NCBI RefSeq assembly: GCF_002153425.1 | Contig: NZ_KZ119600.1 | Location: 4,812,335 to 4,873,469 of the forward strand | Source of the DNA: Litchfieldia alkalitelluris | GTDB taxonomy: Bacteria; Bacillota; Bacilli; Bacillales; Salisediminibacteriaceae | Direction: 5' to 3' | DNA: 61,135 nucleotides | Shown here: positions 31,203-40,096 of the stretch, one piece after another | How the letters are laid out: every line of letters starts with the position of its first letter | Position numbering within the stretch: the first letter of the stretch is position 1 | Made by a program: the position numbers and the translations under genes | The notes under the pieces: model-generated | Told to the model about the DNA's origin: nothing | The model's input: only the letters and a program-made list of their open reading frames with translations | The model's database searches: none

Positions 31203-32813
31203 ATGGTGGTTAAAAATAACGAAACTGGCTCATGGTTAAAAGGTGCTTTCTATTTATCCTTTGCCGCACTAATTGTAAAAGTATTAAGTGCTTTATATAA
31301 AGTCCCTTATCAAAACATGACAGGGGATCTAGGTTATTATGTATATCAACAAGTTTATCCATTGTATGGCATTGCTTTAGTATTAAGTACATACGGCTAT
31401 CCTTTAGTGATTGCGAAGATGACGGCAGATTGGCGGAATAGCAAGGATAACATTAACTTAGGAGACAGATTGTCTGTATTATTTATATGGTTATTTATTA
31501 TTCATGCTGCAGCTGGAGCTGGAATTATCATTTTTTCTGAAACGATTTCCATATGGATGGGGGACGCCAATTTAACTACACCTCTTAGATGGATGGGACT
31601 ACCTTTCTTTATGATCCCTTTTTTAGCTGTTGGTAGAGGCTATTATCAAGGGTTAGAAAACATGATACCTACAGCTTTTTCGCAAGTTGTTGAACAAGTT
31701 GTTCGTGTGATTGCCATTCTTGCAGTAGCTTGGGTGTTGATAAAATATGATCCATACTTAGCAGGAATATCTGCAGGAGCAGGGGCACTACTTGGGGGTA
31801 TTGCAGGATTCATCACTTTAGTCGCTATAATGAAGAAGGATGTAACACTTACTAAGCTCTTAAAAGAGAGAGTACAGGGAATTTTCCATTTTCATCAGAC
31901 TTGGAAAAAAGATGTGAAAGAGTTATTCACAGCGGGATTTTTTGTATCTGTAAGTGCCATGTCTTTAATTATTTTTCAATTAATTGATGCTTTTACAATA
32001 TACCGTACCCTTGAGTTAAATGGCATGAATCAAATGGTCGCTGCTGAACTAAAAGGAGTTTACGACCGAGCATGGCCAATTGTACAAATGGGTGCAGTTG
32101 TGACGACTGTATTTTCTTACGCAGTAATTCCATATGTTTCGAAGGCAGTTGCACTAAACCGAAGAGAGCACCTTCAAGCACTAGTTAAGCAGGCTATTAA
32201 AATCTGTTTAGTTTTTGGTTCAGCTGCCACGATCGGACTCATTGCAATTATGCCCCATTTAAACCCCATGCTATTTGGAAATGCTGAAGGTACTACTTCT
32301 CTACAGATTTTATCAGGAACCGTACTATTTGCGGCTTTATTTATGACAATGGCAGCACTATTACATGCTGTTGGAAATGCAGGTTACGCAGCAGGGATCT
32401 TACTTATTGGAATTGCTTTGAAGGTCATTTTAAATATATTATTGATCCCCATTTATAGTATTGAAGGAGCGGCAATAGCTTCGACAACTGCATTTGTTTG
32501 TATGTCTTTGGTATTATTTATAATATTAATTAGGAAAAAGCTAATGTTGAAATGGAACCACTCGTTTTTTATAAAAACAATTGTTTCTTTAGCTGTCATG
32601 ATGATTGTGGTTGTGATGTATCAATGGGGCATGACACAATTGATTGTGAGGGAATGGGGAGAATTAAACCGCTTATTACATACCCTCCTTTCCCTATCGT
32701 CTGCAGTACTTGGGGCTTGTTTATTTATCATTACCATTTGGCTTTTCAGATTATTTACAAAAAAGGAGTGGGAGGAACTGCCGAAGGTCTCCAAAATACT
32801 CCCATATAGATAA
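31203..32813 (+). CDS. yabM: MOP-superfamily lipid/polysaccharide flippase (YabM, SpoVB-like)
   Basis: A 536-residue polytopic protein with about 14 hydrophobic segments. It opens with the family motif WLKGAFYLSFAALIVKVLSALYK region (residues about 12-34). It belongs to the PST/SpoVB/MurJ branch of the MOP exporters, which flip lipid-linked sugars such as lipid II. The substrate of YabM is not known. GGGAGAG precedes ATG 31203. It leads the yabM-yabN-rqcP-yabP-yabQ-divIC group. Confidence 0.88.
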   Translation: MVVKNNETGSWLKGAFYLSFAALIVKVLSALYKVPYQNMTGDLGYYVYQQVYPLYGIALVLSTYGYPLVIAKMTADWRNSKDNINLGDRLSVLFIWLFIIHAAAGAGIIIFSETISIWMGDANLTTPLRWMGLPFFMIPFLAVGRGYYQGLENMIPTAFSQVVEQVVRVIAILAVAWVLIKYDPYLAGISAGAGALLGGIAGFITLVAIMKKDVTLTKLLKERVQGIFHFHQTWKKDVKELFTAGFFVSVSAMSLIIFQLIDAFTIYRTLELNGMNQMVAAELKGVYDRAWPIVQMGAVVTTVFSYAVIPYVSKAVALNRREHLQALVKQAIKICLVFGSAATIGLIAIMPHLNPMLFGNAEGTTSLQILSGTVLFAALFMTMAALLHAVGNAGYAAGILLIGIALKVILNILLIPIYSIEGAAIASTTAFVCMSLVLFIILIRKKLMLKWNHSFFIKTIVSLAVMMIVVVMYQWGMTQLIVREWGELNRLLHTLLSLSSAVLGACLFIITIWLFRLFTKKEWEELPKVSKILPYR

Positions 32814-32862
32814 GTGGTTATTTTCACGGCAGGTAAATACAAAAAGAATAGGAAGGGATAAA

Positions 32863-34332
32863 ATGAGACATCCAATTTCTATAGTTGGACTAGGTGCTGG
32901 TGATATTAATCAGTTGCCACTAGGATTATATAAAGAGTTAAAAAACGCAAATAAAGTTTTAGTAAGAACAATGGATCACCCAGTCATTCAACAGTTAACA
33001 GACGAAGGATTAACTTTTGAAAGTTTTGACCACGTATACGAGTCCCATGATCAGTTTGATGAAGTTTACGAAGAGATTGTACAAACTTTATTGATGGCTG
33101 CGGAGGAAGGGCCAGTATTGTATGCTGTTCCTGGTCATCCACTTGTGGCGGAATCGACTGTTCAAAAATTGATACAGGTGGAGAAAAAAGGTGAAGTTGA
33201 GTTGAAAATGATAGGTGGACAAAGCTTTCTGGATCCTATGTTTTCGGCTTTGAAGATTGATCCAATAGAAGGATTTCAATTAATGGACGGCACTAGCTTT
33301 AAGCGTGATGAGATTCAAATGAGACAACACCTTATTATTGCCCAAGTATACGATAGTTTTATTGCCTCTGAAGTAAAGTTGACACTGATGGAAAAGTATC
33401 CTGATGATTATGAAGTAGTCATTGTCACAGCTGCAGGAAGCAATGACGAATCTTTAGTACATGTACCTTTATATGAACTAGATCGAGCTGCCGAATTGAG
33501 TAATTTAACGGCAGTGTATGTTCCGCCAGTGAGTGAGGAGTCCCTATTATACAGAGACTTTGATAAGTTGCGTGAAGTAATTATGATACTAAGGGGTCCA
33601 AATGGTTGCCCATGGGATAAAGAACAAACACATGAATCGTTAAAAAAGTATTTGTTAGAAGAAACTTATGAAGTTTTGGATGCAATAGATGAAGGAGACG
33701 AAGATCATTTAGCTGAAGAACTGGGAGATGTACTCTTACAGGTAATGCTTCATGCTCAAATTGGAGAAGACGAGGGTCTCTTCCAGATAGAAGATATTAT
33801 AGCTCACATTACGGAAAAAATGATTCGTCGCCATCCTCATGTATTCGGGAATGCAGAAGCGGAAGATGCAGATAAGGTAATCTCTCAGTGGGAAGAGATC
33901 AAGCGCAAAGAAAAGAATGGTGAGGTGAAGGAAAGTGAATATTCTATTTTATCCGATATCCCCAATGCCATGCCTAGCTTATTAAGGGCGTTAAAAATAC
34001 AAAAAAAGGCTGCGAAGGTTGGGTTCGATTGGGATGATGAGGCACCAATGTGGATGAAGCTACAGGAAGAAATTTCAGAGTGGCTTCATGAAATGAAAGA
34101 AGGAAATGAAAAGTCTGCGGAGAAAGAATTAGGAGACGTCCTTTTTGTTTTAGTGAACTTAGCTCGATTTCATGGGGTGGACCCAGAAGAAGCATTAAGG
34201 CAGACAAACGATAAATTTATCCGCCGTTTTCAATACATTGAAAAAAAGATAGGGGATCAAGGGTTAAGATTAGAAGATCAATCATTACAGACCCTCGATC
34301 AACTTTGGGACGAGGCAAAGGAAAATGAGTAA
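32863..34332 (+). CDS. yabN: Tetrapyrrole methylase/MazG fusion (YabN)
   Basis: A 489-residue fusion. Residues 1 to about 220 are an SAM-dependent tetrapyrrole methylase-like domain (ISIVGLGAGD start); two MazG nucleotide pyrophosphohydrolase regions follow. The first (about 245-345) shows CPWDKEQTHESLKKYLLEE and EELGDVLLQV; the second (about 370-480) shows EKELGDVLFVLVN. It probably cleans up non-canonical NTPs; the methylase role is unknown. ATG 32863 follows GGAAGGG; 51 upstream codons in frame overlap yabM out of frame and are discarded. Confidence 0.93.
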   Translation: MRHPISIVGLGAGDINQLPLGLYKELKNANKVLVRTMDHPVIQQLTDEGLTFESFDHVYESHDQFDEVYEEIVQTLLMAAEEGPVLYAVPGHPLVAESTVQKLIQVEKKGEVELKMIGGQSFLDPMFSALKIDPIEGFQLMDGTSFKRDEIQMRQHLIIAQVYDSFIASEVKLTLMEKYPDDYEVVIVTAAGSNDESLVHVPLYELDRAAELSNLTAVYVPPVSEESLLYRDFDKLREVIMILRGPNGCPWDKEQTHESLKKYLLEETYEVLDAIDEGDEDHLAEELGDVLLQVMLHAQIGEDEGLFQIEDIIAHITEKMIRRHPHVFGNAEAEDADKVISQWEEIKRKEKNGEVKESEYSILSDIPNAMPSLLRALKIQKKAAKVGFDWDDEAPMWMKLQEEISEWLHEMKEGNEKSAEKELGDVLFVLVNLARFHGVDPEEALRQTNDKFIRRFQYIEKKIGDQGLRLEDQSLQTLDQLWDEAKENE

Positions 34333-34349
34333 TTGGAGGAGAATGAGAG

Positions 34350-34619
34350 ATGCGTATTGATAAATTTCTAAAAGTATCAAGGATAATTAAGCGTAGAACA
34401 ATGGCAAAGGAAGTTGCAGAACAAGGTAGGGTTCAGATCAATGGGCAAACTGCAAAGGCTGGAGCAAACGTAAAAATTGGAGATGAAATAGCGATTCAAT
34501 TCGGTCAGAAGCACATCGTTGTTAGAGTGGATAGGTTGGAAGAATCAGCAAGAAAAGAAGATGCAGCAACATTCTATACAGTTATAAAAGAAGAGAGAAT
34601 ACCAGAAGAGAGATTTTAA
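34350..34619 (+). CDS. rqcP: RqcP, S4-domain ribosome quality control protein (YabO)
   Basis: An 89-residue protein made of one S4 RNA-binding domain (MRIDKFLKVSRIIKRRTMAKE). RqcP/YabO is an Hsp15 relative that works with RqcH on obstructed 50S subunits to add C-terminal alanine tails. GGAGGAG precedes the ATG. It follows yabN by 17 bp in the same transcription unit. Confidence 0.93.
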   Translation: MRIDKFLKVSRIIKRRTMAKEVAEQGRVQINGQTAKAGANVKIGDEIAIQFGQKHIVVRVDRLEESARKEDAATFYTVIKEERIPEERF

Positions 34620-34705
34620 ATAAAAACGATCGTTTTTAAATGATTGTTTAGTTTCAGCGCCCTCCTATTGTAACCATAGGTGCTTTTCCTTTTCTAAATA
34701 GCTTG

Positions 34706-34734
34706 TTCTATTTTTTGTTTTCCCCTCATAGATA
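34706..34734 (+). promoter_or_regulatory. Possible sigma-E promoter of yabP
   Basis: TTCTATT, 14 bp, CATAGATA resembles the sigma-E consensus (KMATATT / CATACANT) with mismatches. yabP-yabQ are sigma-E genes in B. subtilis. Confidence 0.4.
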
Positions 34735-34765
34735 TTTAGCAAAGCGTTTTGAGGAGGGGAAGCAT

Positions 34766-35074
34766 ATGGAACATTCCTATGACTATACAATGGGTGGACA
34801 AGGGAGAAAGGCACAGGAACATCATGTTACAATGCGTGGGCGTAAGACACTGGACATTACTGGTGTGAAGCAAGTGGAAAGCTTTGATAATGAAGAGTTT
34901 TTACTAGAAACAGTATTGGGATTTTTGTCTATTCGTGGCCATAACCTGCAAATGAAAAACTTGGATGTAGATCAAGGTAATGTATCAATTCAAGGGAGAA
35001 TTGATGACCTTGTTTACCTAGACCAGCATCACAATGAAAAGTCTAAAGGCTTGTTTGGGAAGTTATTCAAGTGA
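34766..35074 (+). CDS. yabP: Spore protein YabP
   Basis: A 102-residue protein of the YabP/YqfC family. The RKTLDITGVKQVESFDNEEF core and the LSIRGHNLQMKNLD strand-rich region are typical. In B. subtilis yabP is needed for normal spore formation; biochemical role unknown. ATG 34766 follows GAGGAGGGG. It shares a GTGA stop/start overlap with yabQ. Confidence 0.92.
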   Translation: MEHSYDYTMGGQGRKAQEHHVTMRGRKTLDITGVKQVESFDNEEFLLETVLGFLSIRGHNLQMKNLDVDQGNVSIQGRIDDLVYLDQHHNEKSKGLFGKLFK

Positions 35075-35664
35075 CGTTAGATGTTCAATTTTTATCCATA
35101 CTAGCCAGTACGGGAATGGGGATTGTACTAGGGGCTGCCTTTGATACATATAGAAGGTTTGTAAAAAGCCCCAAGCGTCTCCGATGGTCATTAATTATCA
35201 ATGATATCTTGTTTTGGATATTGCAGGCACTGCTATTTTTCTACGTGCTTCTTCAAGTGAATAATGGAGAAGTGCGGTTTTATTTGTTGCTAGCCATATT
35301 ACTAGGATATTCTATCTATCGGGCTTTATTAGAGAGAATATATCGCCGTGTATTAGAAGTTATGATCCAATTTGTTAGTAACATGATAAATATTTTGATC
35401 AGAACGATAAAAGTCCTAGTTTATGAACCTTTAAAATGGTTATTGAAACTAATCGTATCCTTAAGTATGATAGTATTAACCACTATTTGGGGCATTTTAC
35501 ACTTTTTAATTCGAATAATACTATCACCGTTTCGCTGGATCGGTCAAAAATACGTTAAGTCCTATGGAATCCCGTTCCAATCCACAATAAATAAAGTTAA
35601 ATCATTTGTGGGGAAAGTGAATACAAAATTTAAGAAATTATTTCATTGGTTTAGGCGAAAATAG
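35071..35664 (+). CDS. yabQ: Spore cortex protein YabQ
   Basis: A 197-residue membrane protein with about four to five hydrophobic segments (residues about 3-25, 40-62, 70-90 and 115-155) and a basic C-terminal tail rich in Lys. YabQ sits in the outer forespore membrane and is required for cortex formation in B. subtilis. GTG start overlaps the yabP stop by 4 nt, so translation is coupled. Confidence 0.92.
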   Translation: MTLDVQFLSILASTGMGIVLGAAFDTYRRFVKSPKRLRWSLIINDILFWILQALLFFYVLLQVNNGEVRFYLLLAILLGYSIYRALLERIYRRVLEVMIQFVSNMINILIRTIKVLVYEPLKWLLKLIVSLSMIVLTTIWGILHFLIRIILSPFRWIGQKYVKSYGIPFQSTINKVKSFVGKVNTKFKKLFHWFRRK

Positions 35665-35676
35665 GAGGGTTTGCAA

Positions 35677-36063
35677 ATGGAGAAAGGGCATAAGAAAAAT
35701 ATTCGCAGGATTACATCAGAATACATGGACCGTCAAGTTCTTCTTCATGAGCAAAAGTTACGACGTAGAAAAGGTTTAATGCGACGGCTAACGGTGTTTG
35801 GTTTACTAGTCATTATTCTAGTTGCCTTTACTGGTATTACAATGTATAATCAGCATTCTCTGTTGGAAGATTTAAATGAAGAAAAAGCGAGATTGGAGAG
35901 CAAGTTGGAAGTTTTACAGGAAGAAGAAAAGGACTTGTCAGAAGAAATCCAATTATTACATGATCCAGATTACATTGCGGAAATTGCCCGCCGTGACTTC
36001 TTTTTGACCAAGCCTGGGGAGACTTTATTTCAACTTCCCCGTTCCACCACGACTTCTGATTGA
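35677..36063 (+). CDS. divIC: Septum formation initiator DivIC
   Basis: A 128-residue bitopic division protein. A short basic cytoplasmic part (1-34) is followed by one membrane segment (about 36-56) and an extracellular leucine-zipper coiled coil (about 60-92), then the DPDYIAEIARRDFFLTKPGE stretch (about 96-115). With FtsL and DivIB it activates septal peptidoglycan synthesis. ATG 35677 follows AGGAGGG; TTG 35671 is in frame but too close. Confidence 0.96.
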   Translation: MEKGHKKNIRRITSEYMDRQVLLHEQKLRRRKGLMRRLTVFGLLVIILVAFTGITMYNQHSLLEDLNEEKARLESKLEVLQEEEKDLSEEIQLLHDPDYIAEIARRDFFLTKPGETLFQLPRSTTTSD

Positions 36064-36089
36064 CACAAGTTCTTTAGTCTCGGTATAAT
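36060..36089 (+). promoter_or_regulatory. yabR promoter
   Basis: TTGACA, 18 bp, TATAAT, starting at the divIC stop codon; a strong sigma-A promoter that separates yabR from the yabM-divIC group. Confidence 0.88.
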
Positions 36090-36138
36090 ATATGTATATA
36101 TGAACTTTTTAGATTTATTAAGGAGGAGCATTTTTTAC

Positions 36139-36555
36139 ATGTCCATTGAAGTAGGCAGCAAGTTACAGGGAAAGGTTACTGGGATTACAAATTTTGGAGC
36201 GTTCGTTGAACTACCTGGTGGTTCCACTGGATTAGTTCATATCAGTGAAGTAGCTGATAACTACGTAAAAGATATTAACGAATTTTTAAAAGTTGGCGAT
36301 GAAGTTGAAGTTAAAGTATTAAATGTTGAAAGTGATGGGAAAATAGGCTTATCGATAAGAAAAGCGAAAGATAACCCACCACCAGAACGCCGTCCACAGA
36401 AAAAAGGACCACGTGGCGGTAATAACAGACCTCAACGAGCCGTTTCTTTTGAGGATAAAATGAACCGTTTCCTCAAAGATAGTGAAGAGCGTTTAGCATC
36501 ATTAAAGCGCAATACTGAATCTAAGCGCGGAGGTAAAAGCTCCAAAAGAGGATAA
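36139..36555 (+). CDS. yabR: S1 RNA-binding domain protein YabR
   Basis: A 138-residue protein. An S1 domain (residues about 5-75: GSKLQGKVTGITNFGAFVEL ... GLVHISEVAD) is followed by a basic, Pro/Arg/Gly-rich low-complexity tail. It resembles the C-terminal S1 domain of polynucleotide phosphorylase; its target is unknown. ATG 36139 is the family start, with AGGAGGAG upstream. Confidence 0.93.
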   Translation: MSIEVGSKLQGKVTGITNFGAFVELPGGSTGLVHISEVADNYVKDINEFLKVGDEVEVKVLNVESDGKIGLSIRKAKDNPPPERRPQKKGPRGGNNRPQRAVSFEDKMNRFLKDSEERLASLKRNTESKRGGKSSKRG

Positions 36556-36595
36556 TTCTTGCTGCTGTAAATGAATCTAATATGATATTTAAATC

Positions 36596-36631
36596 AACAC
36601 TTGCTTACATTAGCAAGTGTTTTATTTTTTT
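36596..36631 (+). terminator. yabR terminator
   Basis: AACACTTGCT pairs with AGCAAGTGTT around a 6-nt loop, followed by TTATTTTTTT. Confidence 0.9.
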
Positions 36632-36811
36632 GGTCGATGATCAAGGCGTCTCCGCTTTTCTTTGTCTAGCTCCACCGCCTATCGGCCCAAGAAACTTCCT
36701 TCACCTCGTCTACGATAAGTCAACATCAACTCACTCCGTTCGATGTGTTTCCTTTATCTCACTCGGATCAGTGCAGTTTTTTGGCCGATGATCAAGGCGT
36801 CTCCGCTTTTC
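36625..36811. repeat. Interspersed repeat with about 36-bp direct repeats
   Basis: Two direct copies (36625-36661 and 36776-36811; core GATGATCAAGGCGTCTCCGC) differ at about one base and enclose about 115 bp with TCTAGCTCCACCGCCTAT and AAGTCAACATCAACTCACTC. The first overlaps the yabR terminator T-run. From general familiarity, such strings are common between genes in Bacillaceae. A 69-codon frame here is not a gene. Confidence 0.78.
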
Positions 36812-37068
36812 TAACTATATGCTTTTAGGTTTGTACACTATTATCAAACTATACCAAAAATCTTCCGTGGTTCTTCGTCAATTTACCCCGTTTACGTCTA
36901 TCTGTCACTTTTTAGAATTTCCACTATGAAATAAGGGGTAATTCCCATCATAGCAAGTTTCTAAGGCTAAAAATTATTCTTTGTTTTAAAGAAAGGTATG
37001 TATTTCTATGAATCTATTTTAAGAGGGTTCTGTAATATACCCAACTTTTTGGTGATTTAAGGAAGATT
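36812..37068. other. Non-coding region before spoIIE
   Basis: No tRNA genes, although B. subtilis has two tRNA genes between yabR and spoIIE. AT-rich, without supported open frames. Confidence 0.6.
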
Positions 37069-37070
37069 CC

Positions 37071-37137
37071 CGTCGAAGAGTTTTTTTATATAAGATGCCT
37101 CTTTTGACAAAATTTGAATCAAATACATGTTTATAAT
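37071..37137 (+). promoter_or_regulatory. spoIIE promoter, Spo0A-type with 22-bp spacer
   Basis: TTGACA (37104-37109) and TATAAT (37132-37137) are 22 bp apart, the unusual spacing of Spo0A-activated sigma-A promoters. The -35 overlaps TTTGACAAA, whose complement is a consensus 0A box (TTTGTCAAA). A partial box, CGTCGAA, lies at 37071-37077. Confidence 0.83.
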
Positions 37138-37177
37138 GTTACCACGAGACAAGAAGAGTGAATAGGTGGTGCAAATA

Positions 37178-39649
37178 ATGTTTCAAAAATTAACCTTAAA
37201 GGCAATTGATGGACAAGCTGGTACGATTGTGAACGAATCACCCCCATTAAACAAAACTGAAAAACATGACACCCCACACTCCATGTCAATGACTGGAGAG
37301 TCATTTAAAAAGACACTAGTAATACTTGGGCTAGGTTTTCTGTTAGGACGAGCAGTAATTTTACTGCATTTACTGCCATTTGTTATTCCATTTCTAGCAG
37401 TAATATTTCATGTGAAAAGGAGCCATACATTGATAGCTGCTCTTGCTTTGATTGCAGGATCTGCTACAGTTTCCATTGGATTTGCAGGGCATACAACCGT
37501 TGCGATATTACTGTACTTTCTATTTCAAGGGCTTGCTGATCATTTAAAACAGGAACAAAAATTCATTCCAATAATAGTCTTTTTAGCTACAGGCACAGCA
37601 CGGTATGTAGGCTTCTTAATAACAGATGGTCATTCTTGGTATAACGTTCTTACAACACTGGTGGAAGCAAGTTTAGCGATGGTAGTTACACTTATCTTTT
37701 TACAGAGCCTTCCATTAGTGTTTGAAAGACGAAAAAAGATGACACTAAAGCATGAGGAGATAGTTTGTTTAGTTATTCTATTGGCGTCACTTATGACAGG
37801 TACTGTTGGTTGGTTAGTATTTCAACTGTCAGTGGAACAAATTGTAGCTCGTTATATCGTGTTGATATTCGCATTTATTGGCGGAGCTGCAATAGGGTCA
37901 ACAGTAGGGGTTGTAACAGGCTTAATTCTAAGCCTGGCAAACGTAGCCAATTTATTTTATATGAGTTTACTAGCTTTTTCAGGATTACTCGGGGGTCTTT
38001 TAAAGGAAGGTAAAAAAATATCTGTTGGAATTGGTTTAATCATTGGGACTCTACTGATGGGTATGTATGGAGATAACCAGGTTTCTATGCAGTATTCCAT
38101 GTATGAAACACTTATTGCAGTCTCTTTGTTTATGTTAACTCCAAAAAAGTGGACTGAATATATGTCAAAATACATTCCCGGAACGGTGGAACACTCCCAG
38201 GAGCAACAGCAATATATTCGGAAAGTTCGTGATGTTACGGCAGGAAAAGTAGAACAGTTCTCTAATCTATTTTTAAGTCTATCAAAAAGCTTTACATTAC
38301 TAGAAGCTACAGGGGAAAGATCAAACCGAGAAAGGGAAGTAGACTTATTTTTAAGCAAAGTAACGGAAAAAACATGTCAAACTTGTATGAAAAAACATCA
38401 ATGTTGGACAAAAAAGTTCCAGGAAACATATGGGTTAATGGAGCAGTTGATGAGGGAGTGCGAACAAGATGGTGGTGTTTCAAATCGTCAGTTACAAGTG
38501 GAGTGGCGGCAACATTGCATCATAGATGAACGTGTGATCGACGCGATGAAAAGTGAGTTGAATCAGCATCACGCAAGTCAGCAGCTTAAACAACAGTTAA
38601 TTGAAAGCCGACGTTTAGTTGCAGATCAATTAAAAGGTGTATCTAAAGTAATGGAGGATTTTGCAAAGGATATTCAACGGGAAAAGCAAGAACATGAAAA
38701 ACAAGAATCTGAAATAACGGAAGCTATTCAGCGTGCAGGGTTAGATGTGGAGATGGTAGATGTCTATAACTTGGAAGCTGGAAATATTGATATAGAGATA
38801 ACATTGTCTAGCAATACGTATAATGAAGGGGAAAAAATCGTTGCGCCGCTACTATCTGACATACTTCAAGAAACGGTTATTGTTAAGCATACAGAACCTG
38901 CTACTTTAACGGGTAATGAGCAACGGGTTACATTCGGATCTACGAAAAAGTTTGAAGTAAATGAAGGGGTAGCCCATGCAGCAAAAGGTGGGAAACTTGT
39001 GTCAGGTGATAGTTATTCCACAATGGAACTAGGGGCTGGTAAATATGCCATTGCCATTAGTGATGGAATGGGTAATGGCACGAGAGCACATATTGAGAGT
39101 CAAGAAACGATCGGATTATTGAAAAATATATTGAGGTCTGGAATTGAAGAAACGGTAGCTATCAAATCTATTAACTCTATCTTATCTCTACGCTCACAGG
39201 AAGAAGTTTTCTCAACACTTGATTTAGCCATGATTGATTTACAGGAAGGATTCGTTAAGTTCTTAAAAGTTGGATCCATTCCAAGCTATATAAAGCGAGG
39301 TACAAATGTGAAGTCCGTGGAGGCAGGGAATCTTCCGATTGGTATTATTCATGATATGGATGTTGATGTAGTCACGGAACAGCTTAAATCTGGTGACTTA
39401 CTCATTATGATGAGTGATGGTATTTATGAAGCTCCAAAAACGGTAGAAAATCATGATGTGTGGATGAAGCGAATCATTAAAGAATTAGAAACAGATGATC
39501 CTCAAGAAGTGGCAGACTTATTAATGGAGCGGGTTATCAGGGAAACGGGTAATGAAATAAATGATGATATGACAGTTGTAGTAGCAAGATTAGATCATCA
39601 TTTACCAAAATGGGCTTCCATATCATTACCAAAACAGAAAGACGCATAA
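37178..39649 (+). CDS. spoIIE: Stage II sporulation phosphatase SpoIIE
   Basis: An 823-residue membrane phosphatase. About ten hydrophobic helices (residues about 45-320) anchor it at the polar septum; a central regulatory/oligomerisation region follows, with a CQTCMKKHQCW cluster near 405; the C-terminal PP2C (PPM) domain occupies about 590-815 (AISDGMGNG near 625 and MSDGIYEAP near 745). It dephosphorylates SpoIIAA to release sigma-F in the forespore. ATG 37178 is favoured over GTG 37166, which lies inside the AGGTGG binding site. Confidence 0.97.
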   Translation: MFQKLTLKAIDGQAGTIVNESPPLNKTEKHDTPHSMSMTGESFKKTLVILGLGFLLGRAVILLHLLPFVIPFLAVIFHVKRSHTLIAALALIAGSATVSIGFAGHTTVAILLYFLFQGLADHLKQEQKFIPIIVFLATGTARYVGFLITDGHSWYNVLTTLVEASLAMVVTLIFLQSLPLVFERRKKMTLKHEEIVCLVILLASLMTGTVGWLVFQLSVEQIVARYIVLIFAFIGGAAIGSTVGVVTGLILSLANVANLFYMSLLAFSGLLGGLLKEGKKISVGIGLIIGTLLMGMYGDNQVSMQYSMYETLIAVSLFMLTPKKWTEYMSKYIPGTVEHSQEQQQYIRKVRDVTAGKVEQFSNLFLSLSKSFTLLEATGERSNREREVDLFLSKVTEKTCQTCMKKHQCWTKKFQETYGLMEQLMRECEQDGGVSNRQLQVEWRQHCIIDERVIDAMKSELNQHHASQQLKQQLIESRRLVADQLKGVSKVMEDFAKDIQREKQEHEKQESEITEAIQRAGLDVEMVDVYNLEAGNIDIEITLSSNTYNEGEKIVAPLLSDILQETVIVKHTEPATLTGNEQRVTFGSTKKFEVNEGVAHAAKGGKLVSGDSYSTMELGAGKYAIAISDGMGNGTRAHIESQETIGLLKNILRSGIEETVAIKSINSILSLRSQEEVFSTLDLAMIDLQEGFVKFLKVGSIPSYIKRGTNVKSVEAGNLPIGIIHDMDVDVVTEQLKSGDLLIMMSDGIYEAPKTVENHDVWMKRIIKELETDDPQEVADLLMERVIRETGNEINDDMTVVVARLDHHLPKWASISLPKQKDA

Positions 39650-39658
39650 CATTATTTA

Positions 39659-40008
39659 AGCGAAAAACTGTAACGACCACCAACACAAAGTTATTATTTC
39701 AAGGTAGCCATTCATGTATGCATATAAGTATTTTACTTTGCACCATGGTGGACGAAAATTGTAATACTAGTTGGTGTGAGTGTAAGTCCATGAGTAAACT
39801 GTCTCTTCCTCTACAAGCATTTGCTCTGTAGCGTATCCGTCGAGACAACTCGTAGCTTATTCGTGATGTAAACGCTCGTTCCTGTGGGATCATAGGCAGG
39901 GGTGAGACCCCGCAGTGCGCATGCACGAGGAGGCTCACCAGCCGCCCACGGAAAGCGAATGGACTGTAACGATCACCAACACAAATTTGTTATTTTCAAG
40001 GTGGCCAT
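39659..40008 (-). repeat. Long interspersed repeat bounded by direct repeats, copy 2
   Basis: Imperfect direct repeats of about 54 bp (39659-39711 and 39953-40008; core ACCAACACAAA and TTTCAAGGT.GCCAT) bracket about 240 bp. The interior holds a palindrome-rich block (GTGAGACCCC ... GGAGGCTCAC, with GTGCGCATGCAC inside) and a stretch (39770-39890) whose complement matches 655-780. Orientation is given relative to copy 1. Palindromic strings of this type are, from general familiarity, widespread in Bacillaceae intergenic DNA. Confidence 0.8.
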
Positions 40009-40096
40009 GTAAGCCAAATAAATATTTATAGTTGAGGTATAAACTCTCCTAATCTTGTAAATGATGATATTAATTACAAGAGTGGAGGGGAAACTC

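Noticed and set aside
30344-31213. A 289-codon frame (and two long minus-strand frames) across array B as a repeat protein
   Set aside because: No ribosome binding site, start codon TTG in poor context, and frames are open on both strands simply because the 51-bp unit is stop-free and a multiple of three.
36582-36791. A 69-codon frame after yabR
   Set aside because: It overlaps the terminator and an interspersed repeat.
36812-37070. tRNA genes before spoIIE as in B. subtilis
   Set aside because: No tRNA-like sequence is present in the interval.
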